Positions 1 through 6,261 of a DNA stretch of 8,063 nucleotides are shown in pieces. The stretch covers positions 1-8,063 of the forward strand of contig DAHWHT010000228.1 in the NCBI GenBank assembly GCA_027335515.1, written 5' to 3'. The position numbers and the translations under genes are program-made. Each line of letters opens with the position of its first letter. The first letter of the stretch is position 1. The notes beneath the pieces are model-generated. The model searched no databases. It was not told the DNA's origin and saw only the letters and a program-made list of their open reading frames with translations. The DNA comes from Clostridia bacterium (GTDB lineage Bacteria > Bacillota_E > RBS10-35 > JAJYVN01).

Positions 1-1
1 G

Positions 2-1213
2 GCCACGCGCGCCCAGCGGCGCAACACGCGCCGGGTCAGTGGGCGCGCCGCGGAGCGGGCTGTCACGGCCAGCGCCGGCTGGGTGCGGCCGGCCGCCATC
101 GCGGCCGGGATCGTCGTGGGCGTGGCCGTGTTGATCGGCGGGGGCCTGGTGTTTGCCATGCGCTGGCTGTATGTGCCCGAGGAGGTCGTGCCGGTCGTGG
201 TGGGGCAGCGGCTGAGCACCGCGGAGGCGCGGCTCGAGGGGGCCCACCTCCGTCCCAAGGTGCATCTGGTCAACGCCAACTCCCCCGCGGGCCAGGTGGT
301 GCGCAGCCATCCGGCCGCGGGGTCGGTGGTCCGTCGCGGCAGCACGGTGGAGATTGTCTCGTCCCTGGGGCCGTCCCTGGAGCGGGTGCCCACCCTCGCG
401 GGCCTCGGCGTGCAGCAGGCACAGTTGGAGCTCAAAGACCGCAACCTGAAGGCCCACGTGGCGTCCACCCGCGTGAGCAGCCGGTCCGTGGCCGCCGGCG
501 GCATCGTGCACACCCGGCCCGCCGCCGGTTCGGAGGTGGATGCCGGCCGCACGGTGACGCTGATCCTGAGTTCCGGGCCCCCGGGGGCGGGCACGCTGCC
601 GGATTACGTCGGGCGCACCCTGTCCAGCGTGCGCCGTTCGCTGGCGCGCGACGGGTATACGCTGGGGCGGATCAAGCGCCTGCGCACCGGCTGGCCCGCG
701 GGGACGGTGGCCGCCACCGCGCCCGTGGCGGGGGCGGCGGCGCCCGCCGGCACCTCGGTCGCCCTGACGGTTTCGCAGGGCTGTATCCACCAGGTGGTGC
801 GGCACTTCGTCGCCGGCCCGACGGGAACCGTGTCCGCGTCCGCCACGGGGTCGGGTTCGTCGTCCACCACCGCATCCGCCAAGGGATGGCAGGAGACCGT
901 CCTGGTGCAGGATGTGGGGCATGCGGCGTCGCGGGTCGTCTTCAGCCGCCGGGTGCCCACGGGCACGCTTTTTGCGGTCACGCTGTGCTGGGCGTCTTCC
1001 CAGGGGGCCAACTGGACCTGGGAGCAGAACGGCGTGCCGGTTCACAGCGGCACGGTCGGCGGGCCCGCGGGTTCGCTGTCGCGCACGGGGTCCGGCGGCG
1101 GCACCCCCTCTTCGACCTCCTCCTCCTCCTCCTCCTCCTCGACCGCTTCGCCGGTGATGGGTACGCCTGGAACGGGAAGCACGGGCACGTCGGCGTCGTC
1201 GACCGCGCCCTGA
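2..1213 (+). CDS. prkC: PASTA-domain Ser/Thr protein kinase, C-terminal part (5' partial)
   Basis: This is the membrane-anchored, extracellular part of a PrkC/PknB-type kinase, which senses muropeptides or lipid II and phosphorylates cytoplasmic targets. The frame is open to the left window edge, so the GTG at 83 is an internal Val and the kinase domain lies upstream. Numbering from that Val: an Arg-rich juxtamembrane stretch precedes it, a transmembrane helix spans about 4-27, and three PASTA repeats span about 31-97, 98-166 and 168-233, each with a PAAG- or PVAG-like turn and a hydrophobic closing strand ending in SLGP, SSGP or SQG. Residues about 236-325 look like the Ig-like domain that ends B. 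subtilis PrkC. A Ser/Thr/Gly tail from about 328 includes eight consecutive Ser. The following rsgA, rpe and spoVM match the B. subtilis prkC neighbourhood, which supports the symbol although the kinase domain is not visible. The family is very likely; ligand specificity cannot be judged. Confidence 0.9.
   Translation, partial: ATRAQRRNTRRVSGRAAERAVTASAGWVRPAAIAAGIVVGVAVLIGGGLVFAMRWLYVPEEVVPVVVGQRLSTAEARLEGAHLRPKVHLVNANSPAGQVVRSHPAAGSVVRRGSTVEIVSSLGPSLERVPTLAGLGVQQAQLELKDRNLKAHVASTRVSSRSVAAGGIVHTRPAAGSEVDAGRTVTLILSSGPPGAGTLPDYVGRTLSSVRRSLARDGYTLGRIKRLRTGWPAGTVAATAPVAGAAAPAGTSVALTVSQGCIHQVVRHFVAGPTGTVSASATGSGSSSTTASAKGWQETVLVQDVGHAASRVVFSRRVPTGTLFAVTLCWASSQGANWTWEQNGVPVHSGTVGGPAGSLSRTGSGGGTPSSTSSSSSSSSTASPVMGTPGTGSTGTSASSTAP
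1116..1140 (+). repeat. CCT/TCC trinucleotide microsatellite in the prkC tail
   Basis: Eight CCT units in a row plus one extra base encode the run of eight Ser (TCC codons, the last TCG) in the extracellular tail of the PrkC-like protein. Because the unit is three bases, slippage would lengthen or shorten the tail without breaking the frame. Confidence 0.85.
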
Positions 1214-1292
1214 AGGGAGGTTGAAGCAGCTACCCGAAACGCCGCGCAAATCGCGCCCATAATGTAGGTATGAGCCGGTTTGACGGGTGACC

Positions 1293-1298
1293 GGAGGT
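1293..1298 (+). promoter_or_regulatory. Ribosome binding site of the IS607-type tnpA remnant
   Basis: GGAGGT lies 7 bases before the ATG at 1306 and fixes the start of the decayed transposase gene. It is one of the clearest Shine-Dalgarno matches in the window. Confidence 0.6.
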
Positions 1299-1305
1299 TC
1301 TCCGG

Positions 1306-1665
1306 ATGGCGGAGGCCGCACGGGCACGGAGGATGCACGTGGGGACTTTGCGTCGGTGGGACAAGGACGGCAGACTTCGTCGCGTTGCCCGACCCCAGGG
1401 TGGGCAGCGGCGGTATGCAAGGGCGGACGTCCTGGCCCTGCTGGGCGTGACTTCGCCACGGGCGAGAAGACGGCGGCCGTTGATACCCGGGTAAGTACAG
1501 GCAGGCAGGCCGAGGCGGGGAACCTGGAGCGGCAGCGCCTGCGTCTCATGGAGTACGCGGCGGTCAACGGCTACCGCGTGGTGTTGCAGGCGAGCGACGT
1601 GGCATCGGGTCTGAATGCGCGACGGCGAGGTCTGCGTGGGGTTGTGGAGGCGGCGCGTCGCCTTG
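1306..1665 (+). pseudogene. IS607-family serine recombinase (TnpA), frameshifted and truncated
   Basis: This is a relic of the TnpA transposase of an IS607-family element, a serine recombinase that cuts and rejoins DNA without target duplication. The first frame (1306-1494) encodes a MerR-like helix-turn-helix of the family type, with VGTLRRWDKDGRL and GGQRRYARADVLALLG, and stops at TAA 1492-1494. The catalytic domain continues in another frame from about 1479: TRVSTGRQ contains the nucleophilic Ser (codon at 1494), followed by NLERQRLRLMEYAAVNGY and DVASGLNARRRGLRG. One net base lost (or two gained) near 1480-1490 explains the break; the expected Tyr-Ala before RVST is damaged there. Similarity ends near 1662, so the rest of the catalytic domain and any tnpB partner are missing. 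The gene cannot make an active enzyme. It sits between prkC and rsgA, which are adjacent in many Firmicutes. Confidence 0.85.
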
Positions 1666-1699
1666 CTGCGCAGCCCAAGTCCGCCTGTTGCCTACCGCT

Positions 1700-1776
1700 C
1701 CGAGAGGGGCAAATCTCAGGCCGAAAGGGGCGAAAGCCTGGTCGGGCGGACGTGTGGAAGACCGAGCGATCGGTTT
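1700..1776 (+). other. Structured non-coding segment with competing hairpins
   Basis: Hairpin 1 pairs GAGA (1702-1705) with TCTC (1714-1717), extended by CC (1700-1701) with GG (1719-1720), around the loop GGGGCAAA. Hairpin 2 pairs CAGGC (1717-1721) with GCCTG (1736-1740). The two share bases 1717-1720 and so exclude each other. Hairpin 3 pairs ACCGA (1761-1765) with TCGGT (1770-1774) around a GCGA tetraloop, and a run of five T follows at 1784-1788, ten bases before the rsgA start. It may be the right end or omega-RNA remnant of the decayed IS607 element, or a leader RNA controlling rsgA. I could not assign it to a known riboswitch class. Confidence 0.35.
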
Positions 1777-1798
1777 GTACGCATTTTTCTAACCAGGC

Positions 1799-2866
1799 GT
1801 GCGACTGGACGGGCAGGAGACGTGCGGGCGGATCGTGCACGCCTGGAGCGGCTGGTATGAGGTGGCGACCGACGAAGGCCATGTGCTGTTGTGCCGGCCG
1901 CGTGGGCGGTTGCGCAGCCGAACCATGGGATGGCGCGATCGCCGCGATACCGACCGCGCCGATGCCGGGCTGTGGTCCGAAGAGGACGAGCCGGATGCGG
2001 CCGCGCTCCTGGGAAGCGGCACCCGGGCCGGTGCCGCCCGCCACACGCAGGCGCGGGCCGGCTCCGAAGGGGATGCCCCCGGGCCGGCCCTGCTGGCCGG
2101 CGATCGGGTGCGGCTCGTGGAACTCGGCGGCGGCGAGGGCCGCATTGATGCCGTGGAGCCGCGGCAGACCGTTTTGGTGCGCCCGCCGGTGGCCAACGTC
2201 GACTTCGTGCTGGTGGTGGCCGCCTGGGACGAACCGCCCTGGCACCCGGGGCTGATCGACCGTACCCTGGTGGAAGCGGCCCGCTGCGGGTGTGCCGTCG
2301 CCCTTTGCCTGAACAAGTGCGACCGCCTGGACGCAGCGAGCGCGGCGGCGGCGGCTGCCGCTGTGGCCCCCTACCGCGCGGCCGGGTATCCGGTCCTGCT
2401 GGCGTCGGCCGCCCGGGGCACGGGCATCGAAGCCATCCGCGCACTGCTTTGCGGCCGCGTCGCCGCCCTTGCCGGCCCAAGCGGCGGGGGAAAGTCGCGC
2501 CTGCTGGCGGCCCTCGTCCCCGGGGGCGCGGTCGGTCCGTCCGGGGCCCTGTCGCCGCGGCTGCGGCGGGGCCGGCATACGACGCGCTCGGTGCGGCTGC
2601 TCCCCCTGGAGCAGAGGGGCTGGGTGGCGGATACCCCGGGGTTCAGCCGCCTGGACCTGGCGGGGATGGACCCGGAGGCGTTGTCCGGCTGGTATCCCGA
2701 GTTTGTCGCCCCCGCAAAGCGGTGTCGGTTTCGCGGCTGCCTGCATGCCGACGAGCCGGATTGCGCCGTGCAGGCCGCGGTGCGCGCCGGAGCGGTCGAC
2801 GCCGGGCGCTATGCGCGCTACCGTGAACTGCTGGCGGAGCTGCGGGCCGCGCCGCCGCGCTGGTGA
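1799..2866 (+). CDS. rsgA: Ribosome small-subunit assembly GTPase RsgA (CpgA/YloQ)
   Basis: RsgA is a circularly permuted GTPase that binds the 30S subunit and checks late maturation. The permuted order is visible in this 355-residue protein: an N-terminal OB-fold (GRIVHAWSGWYEV from residue 10), then G4 NKCD (172-175), G5 LASA (201-204), G1 GPSGGGKS (226-233), G2 RHTT (259-262) and G3 DTPG (278-281). The C-terminal zinc finger has C309, C314, H316 and C322, followed by the family's RYARYRELLAEL helix. All motifs needed for activity are present. An in-frame TAA at 1790-1792 leaves GTG 1799 as the only start that keeps the first OB strand; its ribosome binding site is poor. The OB-fold carries an extra stretch of roughly 45 residues, rich in Ala, Gly, Arg, Asp and Glu, between RGRLR (36-40) and LLAGDRV (98-104). 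The stop overlaps the open frame of rpe, suggesting cotranscription. Confidence 0.95.
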   Translation: MRLDGQETCGRIVHAWSGWYEVATDEGHVLLCRPRGRLRSRTMGWRDRRDTDRADAGLWSEEDEPDAAALLGSGTRAGAARHTQARAGSEGDAPGPALLAGDRVRLVELGGGEGRIDAVEPRQTVLVRPPVANVDFVLVVAAWDEPPWHPGLIDRTLVEAARCGCAVALCLNKCDRLDAASAAAAAAAVAPYRAAGYPVLLASAARGTGIEAIRALLCGRVAALAGPSGGGKSRLLAALVPGGAVGPSGALSPRLRRGRHTTRSVRLLPLEQRGWVADTPGFSRLDLAGMDPEALSGWYPEFVAPAKRCRFRGCLHADEPDCAVQAAVRAGAVDAGRYARYRELLAELRAAPPRW

Positions 2867-2890
2867 GTGTGGTGCGGGTCCGCCGGCATT

Positions 2891-2899
2891 GGAAGGAAG
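2891..2899 (+). promoter_or_regulatory. Ribosome binding site for rpe
   Basis: GGAAGGAAG is the best purine-rich site ahead of rpe and lies about a dozen bases before ATG 2911. It favours this ATG over the GTG at 2863, which overlaps the rsgA stop, and over the GTG at 2899, which overlaps the site itself. Confidence 0.5.
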
Positions 2900-2910
2900 T
2901 GTGTCCCCTC

Positions 2911-3642
2911 ATGGCAGGGTTGCAGCCCGACCCGCCCGCCGCCGCGTTGGGTCCGAGGCACCCGGTCCGCCTGGCGCCGTCCCTGCTTTCGGCCGACTTT
3001 GGTGACTTGACGGCCGCCTGCCGCCTTGCGACCGAGGCTGGGGCCGAGGTGCTCCACCTGGATGTGATGGACGGCCACTTCGTGCCCAACTTGACCTTTG
3101 GCCCGCTCGTTGTCGAGGCGGTGCGGCGGGTCTGCCCACTGTATTTGGATGTGCACCTCATGGTGGAGCGGCCGGAGGCGCTGATCTCCGCCTTTGCCGC
3201 CGCCGGAGCCGACGGCATCACCGTGCACGCCGAGGCCAGCGTGCACCTGCAGCGGACGCTGGCGGCCATCCGCGAAGCGGGGGCCCGCGCCGGGGTGGCG
3301 CTCAACCCCGCCACGCCGCCCGGGGTCATGGAGTATGTGTGGGAGTCGGCCGACCTGGTGCTGGCGATGACGGTCAACCCCGGGTTTGGCGGCCAGGCCT
3401 TCCTGCCGCAGGTGCTTGGCAAGGTGCGCTGGCTGCGCGAGGCCGCAGAGGCCCGCAGCTGGGCGGGGCGCATCGAAGTCGATGGCGGCGTCGGCCCGGC
3501 GACCGCGGGGTTGGTGGTGGCGGCCGGGGCGGACACCTTGGTCGCCGGCTCCGCGATCTACGGCCAGGCCGATCCGGTGGCGGCCGCCCGGGCGCTGCGC
3601 GCCGCCGCCGCCGCCTGGGCTGGAGCGGCTGGCGGCCGCTGA
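2911..3642 (+). CDS. rpe: Ribulose-phosphate 3-epimerase
   Basis: Rpe interconverts ribulose 5-phosphate and xylulose 5-phosphate in the cytosolic pentose phosphate pathway. From ATG 2911 the protein has 243 residues, slightly longer than the usual 215-230 because of a Pro/Ala-rich N-terminal extension before the first barrel strand (RLAPSLLSADF, 20-30). Family motifs follow in order: HLDVMDGHFVPN (49-60), DVHLMVERPE (80-89), TVHAE, ALNPATP, MTVNPGFGGQ (153-162), IEVDGGV (188-194) and AGSAIYG (212-218). The metal ligands H49, D51, H82 and D191 are all present, with D51 and D191 as the acid-base pair. The frame is also open back to GTG 2863, which overlaps the rsgA stop as GTGA; I prefer ATG 2911 because a purine-rich site precedes it and translation from 2863 would add 16 residues with no family match. 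It follows rsgA as in B. subtilis. Confidence 0.95.
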   Translation: MAGLQPDPPAAALGPRHPVRLAPSLLSADFGDLTAACRLATEAGAEVLHLDVMDGHFVPNLTFGPLVVEAVRRVCPLYLDVHLMVERPEALISAFAAAGADGITVHAEASVHLQRTLAAIREAGARAGVALNPATPPGVMEYVWESADLVLAMTVNPGFGGQAFLPQVLGKVRWLREAAEARSWAGRIEVDGGVGPATAGLVVAAGADTLVAGSAIYGQADPVAAARALRAAAAAWAGAAGGR

Positions 3643-3917
3643 CGGCCGCAAGCGCCGGGATGGCGCGCGTGCCGACCGGGTTGCGGCTCAGAGGTTCCCA
3701 CCTCGCGGTGGCGGGGCGTGGCACTGGGCCGCCGCCGCGTCGGCACGGCGCTCCGCCTCCCGGCAACGCCCGACGAGCCGCGACAGGTTCCATTCCACTC
3801 CAGGCCGGCCACGCGCGGACGCAGGGGGCGCCGATCAGCGTGCTGGAAGGGACAGACCCCGTGACCGCGGGCGGGTGCGGCGCATAGGGTACGGCGCCTT
3901 CCCTTCAGGGGCGGGTG

Positions 3918-3943
3918 CGCACGGCGGGGGGGTTCGCCGTGCG
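3918..3943 (+). promoter_or_regulatory. Perfect 9-bp hairpin just upstream of the spoVM ribosome binding site
   Basis: CGCACGGCG (3918-3926) pairs exactly with CGCCGTGCG (3935-3943) around the loop GGGGGGTT. It ends seven bases before the AAGGGGG ribosome binding site. No T-run follows, so it is not an ordinary intrinsic terminator. A 5'-stabilising or translation-tuning hairpin is possible. Confidence 0.45.
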
Positions 3944-3950
3944 GCTGGCG

Positions 3951-3957
3951 AAGGGGG
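3951..3957 (+). promoter_or_regulatory. Ribosome binding site for spoVM
   Basis: AAGGGGG lies 9 bases before GTG 3967 and 15 before ATG 3973, which is the reason for preferring the GTG start of this very short gene. Confidence 0.5.
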
Positions 3958-3966
3958 CGCTTGGCC

Positions 3967-4050
3967 GTGCTGATGATCCGTGTGGTGCGGTTACCGGGGC
4001 TGCTGGCGCGCATTCTAAGGCTGTTCACCCGCGCGGGGCGCGCCGCCTGA
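3967..4050 (+). CDS. spoVM: Stage V sporulation protein SpoVM (27 aa)
   Basis: SpoVM is a tiny amphipathic helix that recognises the convex outer forespore membrane and anchors SpoIVA, the base of the spore coat. The 27-codon frame contains VVRLPGLLARILRLF followed by a short basic tail. It aligns with B. subtilis SpoVM (26 aa), which has IKLPKFLGGIVRAML: a short hydrophobic start, basic residue-Leu-Pro, then an amphipathic helix with spaced Arg. The Leu-Pro pair corresponds to the functionally important Pro9. With GTG 3967 the Pro is residue 10; with ATG 3973 it is residue 8. The position downstream of rpe matches B. subtilis, where spoVM lies after rpe and thiN, and this synteny supports the call as much as the sequence does. 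The gene is shorter than many annotation cut-offs. It ends 18 bases before the first M42 gene. Confidence 0.8.
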   Translation: MLMIRVVRLPGLLARILRLFTRAGRAA

Positions 4051-4068
4051 CGCCCTGCCCAGGGCAGG

Positions 4069-5196
4069 ATGCCCGTCCACCCGGGGCGAACGCAGGGGGG
4101 GGCCATCCGGGGGGTGCCGACGGCGGACGCGGTGGGGCTGCTGAAGGCGTTGTGTGGTGCGACGGACGGCGGGTCCGGTCTGGAGGCGCCGGTGGCGGGC
4201 ACGCTGCGCGGCGTCTGGGCGGGGGTTGCCGACGAGGTCGGCGGCGATGGGATCGGCAACCTCTGGGCCGTGCGCCGGGGCGGCGGTGGTCCTCCCGTGC
4301 TGCTGGCCGCGCATCTGGACGTGATCAGCCTGATCGTCACGCGCCGCCTGCCAGGCGGGTTTTTGCGCTGTGCCCCGCTTGGGGGCGTGGATCCGCGGAC
4401 GCTCCCCGGGCGGGAGGTGGTGGTCCACGGACGCCAGAGCCTGCGGGCGATCGTGGCGACGGTCCCCCCGCACCTCACCCGCAGTGCGTCCCGCAGTCGA
4501 CTGCCTGCAGCGGATGCCGTGACCCTGGACACCGGCTTTCGGGACGAAGCGCTGGAGGGGCTGGTGCGGCCCGGGGATCGGGCGCACTTTGCCACCGAGC
4601 CGGCGGAACTCCTGGGCGGGCGCTGGACCGCCGCGGGCCTGGACAACCGCGCCGGGGTGGCCGCGCTCACGCAGGCCCTGGCGGCGCTGTCCGGGGTGAC
4701 CCTGGATGGCGACCTCGTCGTGGCGGCCAACGTGCAGGAAGAGGTCGGCCTGCGGGGGATCGCGCCGCTGGGGGAGCGGTTGCGTCCCGCGGCCGCCGTG
4801 GTGGTGGACGTCGGCTTTGCGCAGCAGCCCGGTGTGGAGGAATACCAGGGCGCGGCCTGCGGGGGTGGGCCCGTGCTGGCGCTCGGCCCTTCGCTGCACC
4901 CGGAGGTCCACCACCTGCTGGCGGCGGAGGCCCAACGCCTGGATATCCCCTTGCAGCGCGAGGTGCTCGCCGGTCCCAGCGGCACGGACGCCTGGGCCCT
5001 GCAGGTCGCCGCGGGCGGTGTGCCGACGGGTCTGCTCTCGATCCCCCTGCGGTCGATGCACAGCCCGTCCGAGGTCGTGGACCTCGCGGACGTGCGGCGG
5101 ACCGGCCTGCTGCTGGCCGCCTGGGCCCGCGCGGCCGGGTTGCACTGGCGTCGCGGGCTGACGCGCCGCCTGGCCGGGGGGGCGGCGCAGCCATGA
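4069..5196 (+). CDS. M42-family (TET-type) metallo-aminopeptidase, paralogue 1
   Basis: M42 enzymes are cytosolic two-metal aminopeptidases, often tetrahedral dodecamers, that trim peptides. In this 375-residue protein the expected residues are present: AAHLD with H82 and D84, GLDNRAG with the bridging D192, VQEEVGLRG with catalytic E224 and ligand E225, VVVDVG with D247, SGTDAW (304-309) and RSMHSPSEVVDL with H331. The first motif is slightly unusual, reading HLDVIS where HxDEIG is common, and the Asp usual six residues after D247 is Gln (AQQPG). Activity is likely; substrate preference is unknown. ATG 4069 has a weak, close upstream AGGG; GTG 4114, preceded by a long G-run, would start nearer the family's usual N-terminus and is a fair alternative. 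The gene begins 18 bases after spoVM and its stop overlaps the next start as ATGA, indicating translational coupling to paralogue 2. Confidence 0.88.
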   Translation: MPVHPGRTQGGAIRGVPTADAVGLLKALCGATDGGSGLEAPVAGTLRGVWAGVADEVGGDGIGNLWAVRRGGGGPPVLLAAHLDVISLIVTRRLPGGFLRCAPLGGVDPRTLPGREVVVHGRQSLRAIVATVPPHLTRSASRSRLPAADAVTLDTGFRDEALEGLVRPGDRAHFATEPAELLGGRWTAAGLDNRAGVAALTQALAALSGVTLDGDLVVAANVQEEVGLRGIAPLGERLRPAAAVVVDVGFAQQPGVEEYQGAACGGGPVLALGPSLHPEVHHLLAAEAQRLDIPLQREVLAGPSGTDAWALQVAAGGVPTGLLSIPLRSMHSPSEVVDLADVRRTGLLLAAWARAAGLHWRRGLTRRLAGGAAQP

Positions 5197-6221
5197 GCGC
5201 GACCGTTGACCTGGAGTGGCTGGCCCGCATCTGCCGCCTGCCCGGGGTGTCCGGCTCCGAGGGGCCGGTGCGGGACGCGGTGTGGGAGCGGTTGCGCCCC
5301 CTGGCACACGAGGCCTGGATCGACCCGCTGGGCAACCTGGTGCTCACGCGGGGGTGGCGGGACGGCCGTGGGCCGCGCACGCTGCTGTGCGCGCATCTGG
5401 ACGAGGTCGGCCTGATCGTGACCGGGGTGGACCCTGCGGGGCTCTTGCGGTTCGACCTGGTCGGCGGGATCGATGTGCGGCTCCTGCCGGGGTGCGCGGT
5501 GCGGATCGGGCCGGAGGGTATCCCGGGTGCGGTGACGGCGGTCCCGGTTCACCTGACCCCCGTCGCCAAGCGCCGCCAGGCGGCTGCGCTGGAAGACCTG
5601 CGTCTGGACATCGGCGCGCGGGACGCGGCCCAGGCGCGTCGGGCGGTGGAACTGGGCGCCTGCGCGGTGTTCGCCGGCCCGGCCGGACCGTTGGGGCAGC
5701 TCTTTCGCGCCAAGGCATTGGACGACCGGGCGGGGATCTGCGTGCTGGCCGCCGCCCTGGAGGCCCTGGCCGACACCGGGCGGCCCCTGGCCGTCGCCTT
5801 CACCGTTCAGGAGGAGATCGGCACCCGCGGGGCGGCCGCGGTGGCCGACCGGTTGGCGCCGGACCAGGCTGTGATCGTGGAGACGACCACGGCGGTCGAC
5901 CTGCCCGGAATCCCCGGGCGCAACCAGGTGACGCGCCTCGGGCGGGGGCCGGTGTTGACCGCGCTGGACGGCGGCATGGTCGCGGCCCCCGATCTGACGG
6001 CATCCCTGGTGGCGGCCGCACAGCAGGCCGGCCTGGCGTATCAGTGGAAACAGGCCGCAAGCGGCGGTACCGACGCCGCCCGGTTTCAGGCGTCGGGGGC
6101 CCGCGCGGCGGTCGTCTCGGTCCCGGCCCGCTACCTCCACGCCCCGGCGAGCGTCCTGGACCCGCGGGACCTTCAGGGTGCCGCCGATCTGGTCGCCGCC
6201 TGGTTTCGCGCGGGTGGGTGA
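5193..6221 (+). CDS. M42-family (TET-type) metallo-aminopeptidase, paralogue 2
   Basis: This 342-residue protein is the most canonical of the three M42 paralogues. It has LPGVSGSEGPVRDAV (16-30) at the N-terminus; CAHLDEVGLIV with H68 and D70; KALDDRAG with the bridging D177; TVQEEIGTRG with catalytic E207 and ligand E208; VIVETTTAVDLPG with E230 at the fourth ligand position, where a sizeable part of the family uses Glu instead of Asp; SGGTDAARF (290-298); and RYLHAP with H316. The two-metal site therefore looks complete. The start overlaps the stop of paralogue 1 (ATGA, 5193-5196), so the two are probably made from one message and perhaps assembled together. The stop is followed after 40 bases by the start of paralogue 3. 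No signal peptide is seen, which agrees with a cytosolic enzyme. It could be called a glutamyl- or leucyl-type aminopeptidase, but specificity cannot be read from the sequence. Confidence 0.92.
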   Translation: MSATVDLEWLARICRLPGVSGSEGPVRDAVWERLRPLAHEAWIDPLGNLVLTRGWRDGRGPRTLLCAHLDEVGLIVTGVDPAGLLRFDLVGGIDVRLLPGCAVRIGPEGIPGAVTAVPVHLTPVAKRRQAAALEDLRLDIGARDAAQARRAVELGACAVFAGPAGPLGQLFRAKALDDRAGICVLAAALEALADTGRPLAVAFTVQEEIGTRGAAAVADRLAPDQAVIVETTTAVDLPGIPGRNQVTRLGRGPVLTALDGGMVAAPDLTASLVAAAQQAGLAYQWKQAASGGTDAARFQASGARAAVVSVPARYLHAPASVLDPRDLQGAADLVAAWFRAGG

Positions 6222-6261
6222 CGGGCGGGGCGCGGACAGGCATTCGGCAGCGGTGGGGGGG

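Larger units (their letters stand above)
3643..3966 (+). other. Gene-free interval at the usual thiN position
   Basis: No reading frame here resembles a known protein, and nothing matches thiamine pyrophosphokinase (thiN), which sits between rpe and spoVM in B. subtilis. The segment is GC-rich and can fold. GAGGT (3691-3695) pairs with ACCTC (3700-3704) around TCCC. CGCGGTGGC (3704-3712) can pair with GCCGCCGCG (3731-3739) with one G-T pair. A perfect 9-bp hairpin lies at 3918-3943. CATAGGGT at 3883-3890 fits the -10 pattern CATAnnnT of the sporulation factor sigma-E, but I see no convincing -35 element. It may serve as a long leader or promoter region for spoVM. Confidence 0.4.

Noticed and set aside
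1700..1745. Possible glycine or cyclic-di-GMP riboswitch, from the pieces GGGGCAA, AATCTC-like and CGAAAGG
   Set aside because: The pieces occur in the wrong order and spacing for either class and the full aptamer cannot be built; kept only as an unassigned structured segment.
1760..1798. Sigma-A type promoter for rsgA
   Set aside because: AT-rich bases near 1775-1792 give no -35/-10 pair with acceptable spacing.
1571..2746. A 391-codon minus-strand open frame opposite rsgA
   Set aside because: It has no known motif and shadows the well-supported RsgA frame; its Arg/Pro/Ala composition is typical of GC-rich antisense frames.
3840..3890. T-box-like leader, from a fragment near GGGACAGACCCCGTGACC
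   Set aside because: The conserved T-box antiterminator sequence is absent and the downstream gene is not an aminoacyl-tRNA synthetase or amino-acid gene.
3915..5192. Long N-terminal extension of M42 paralogue 2 (frame open from 3915)
   Set aside because: The extension overlaps all of paralogue 1 and reads as Gly/Arg-rich low complexity; the M42 domain begins right after ATG 5193, which overlaps the previous stop as ATGA.
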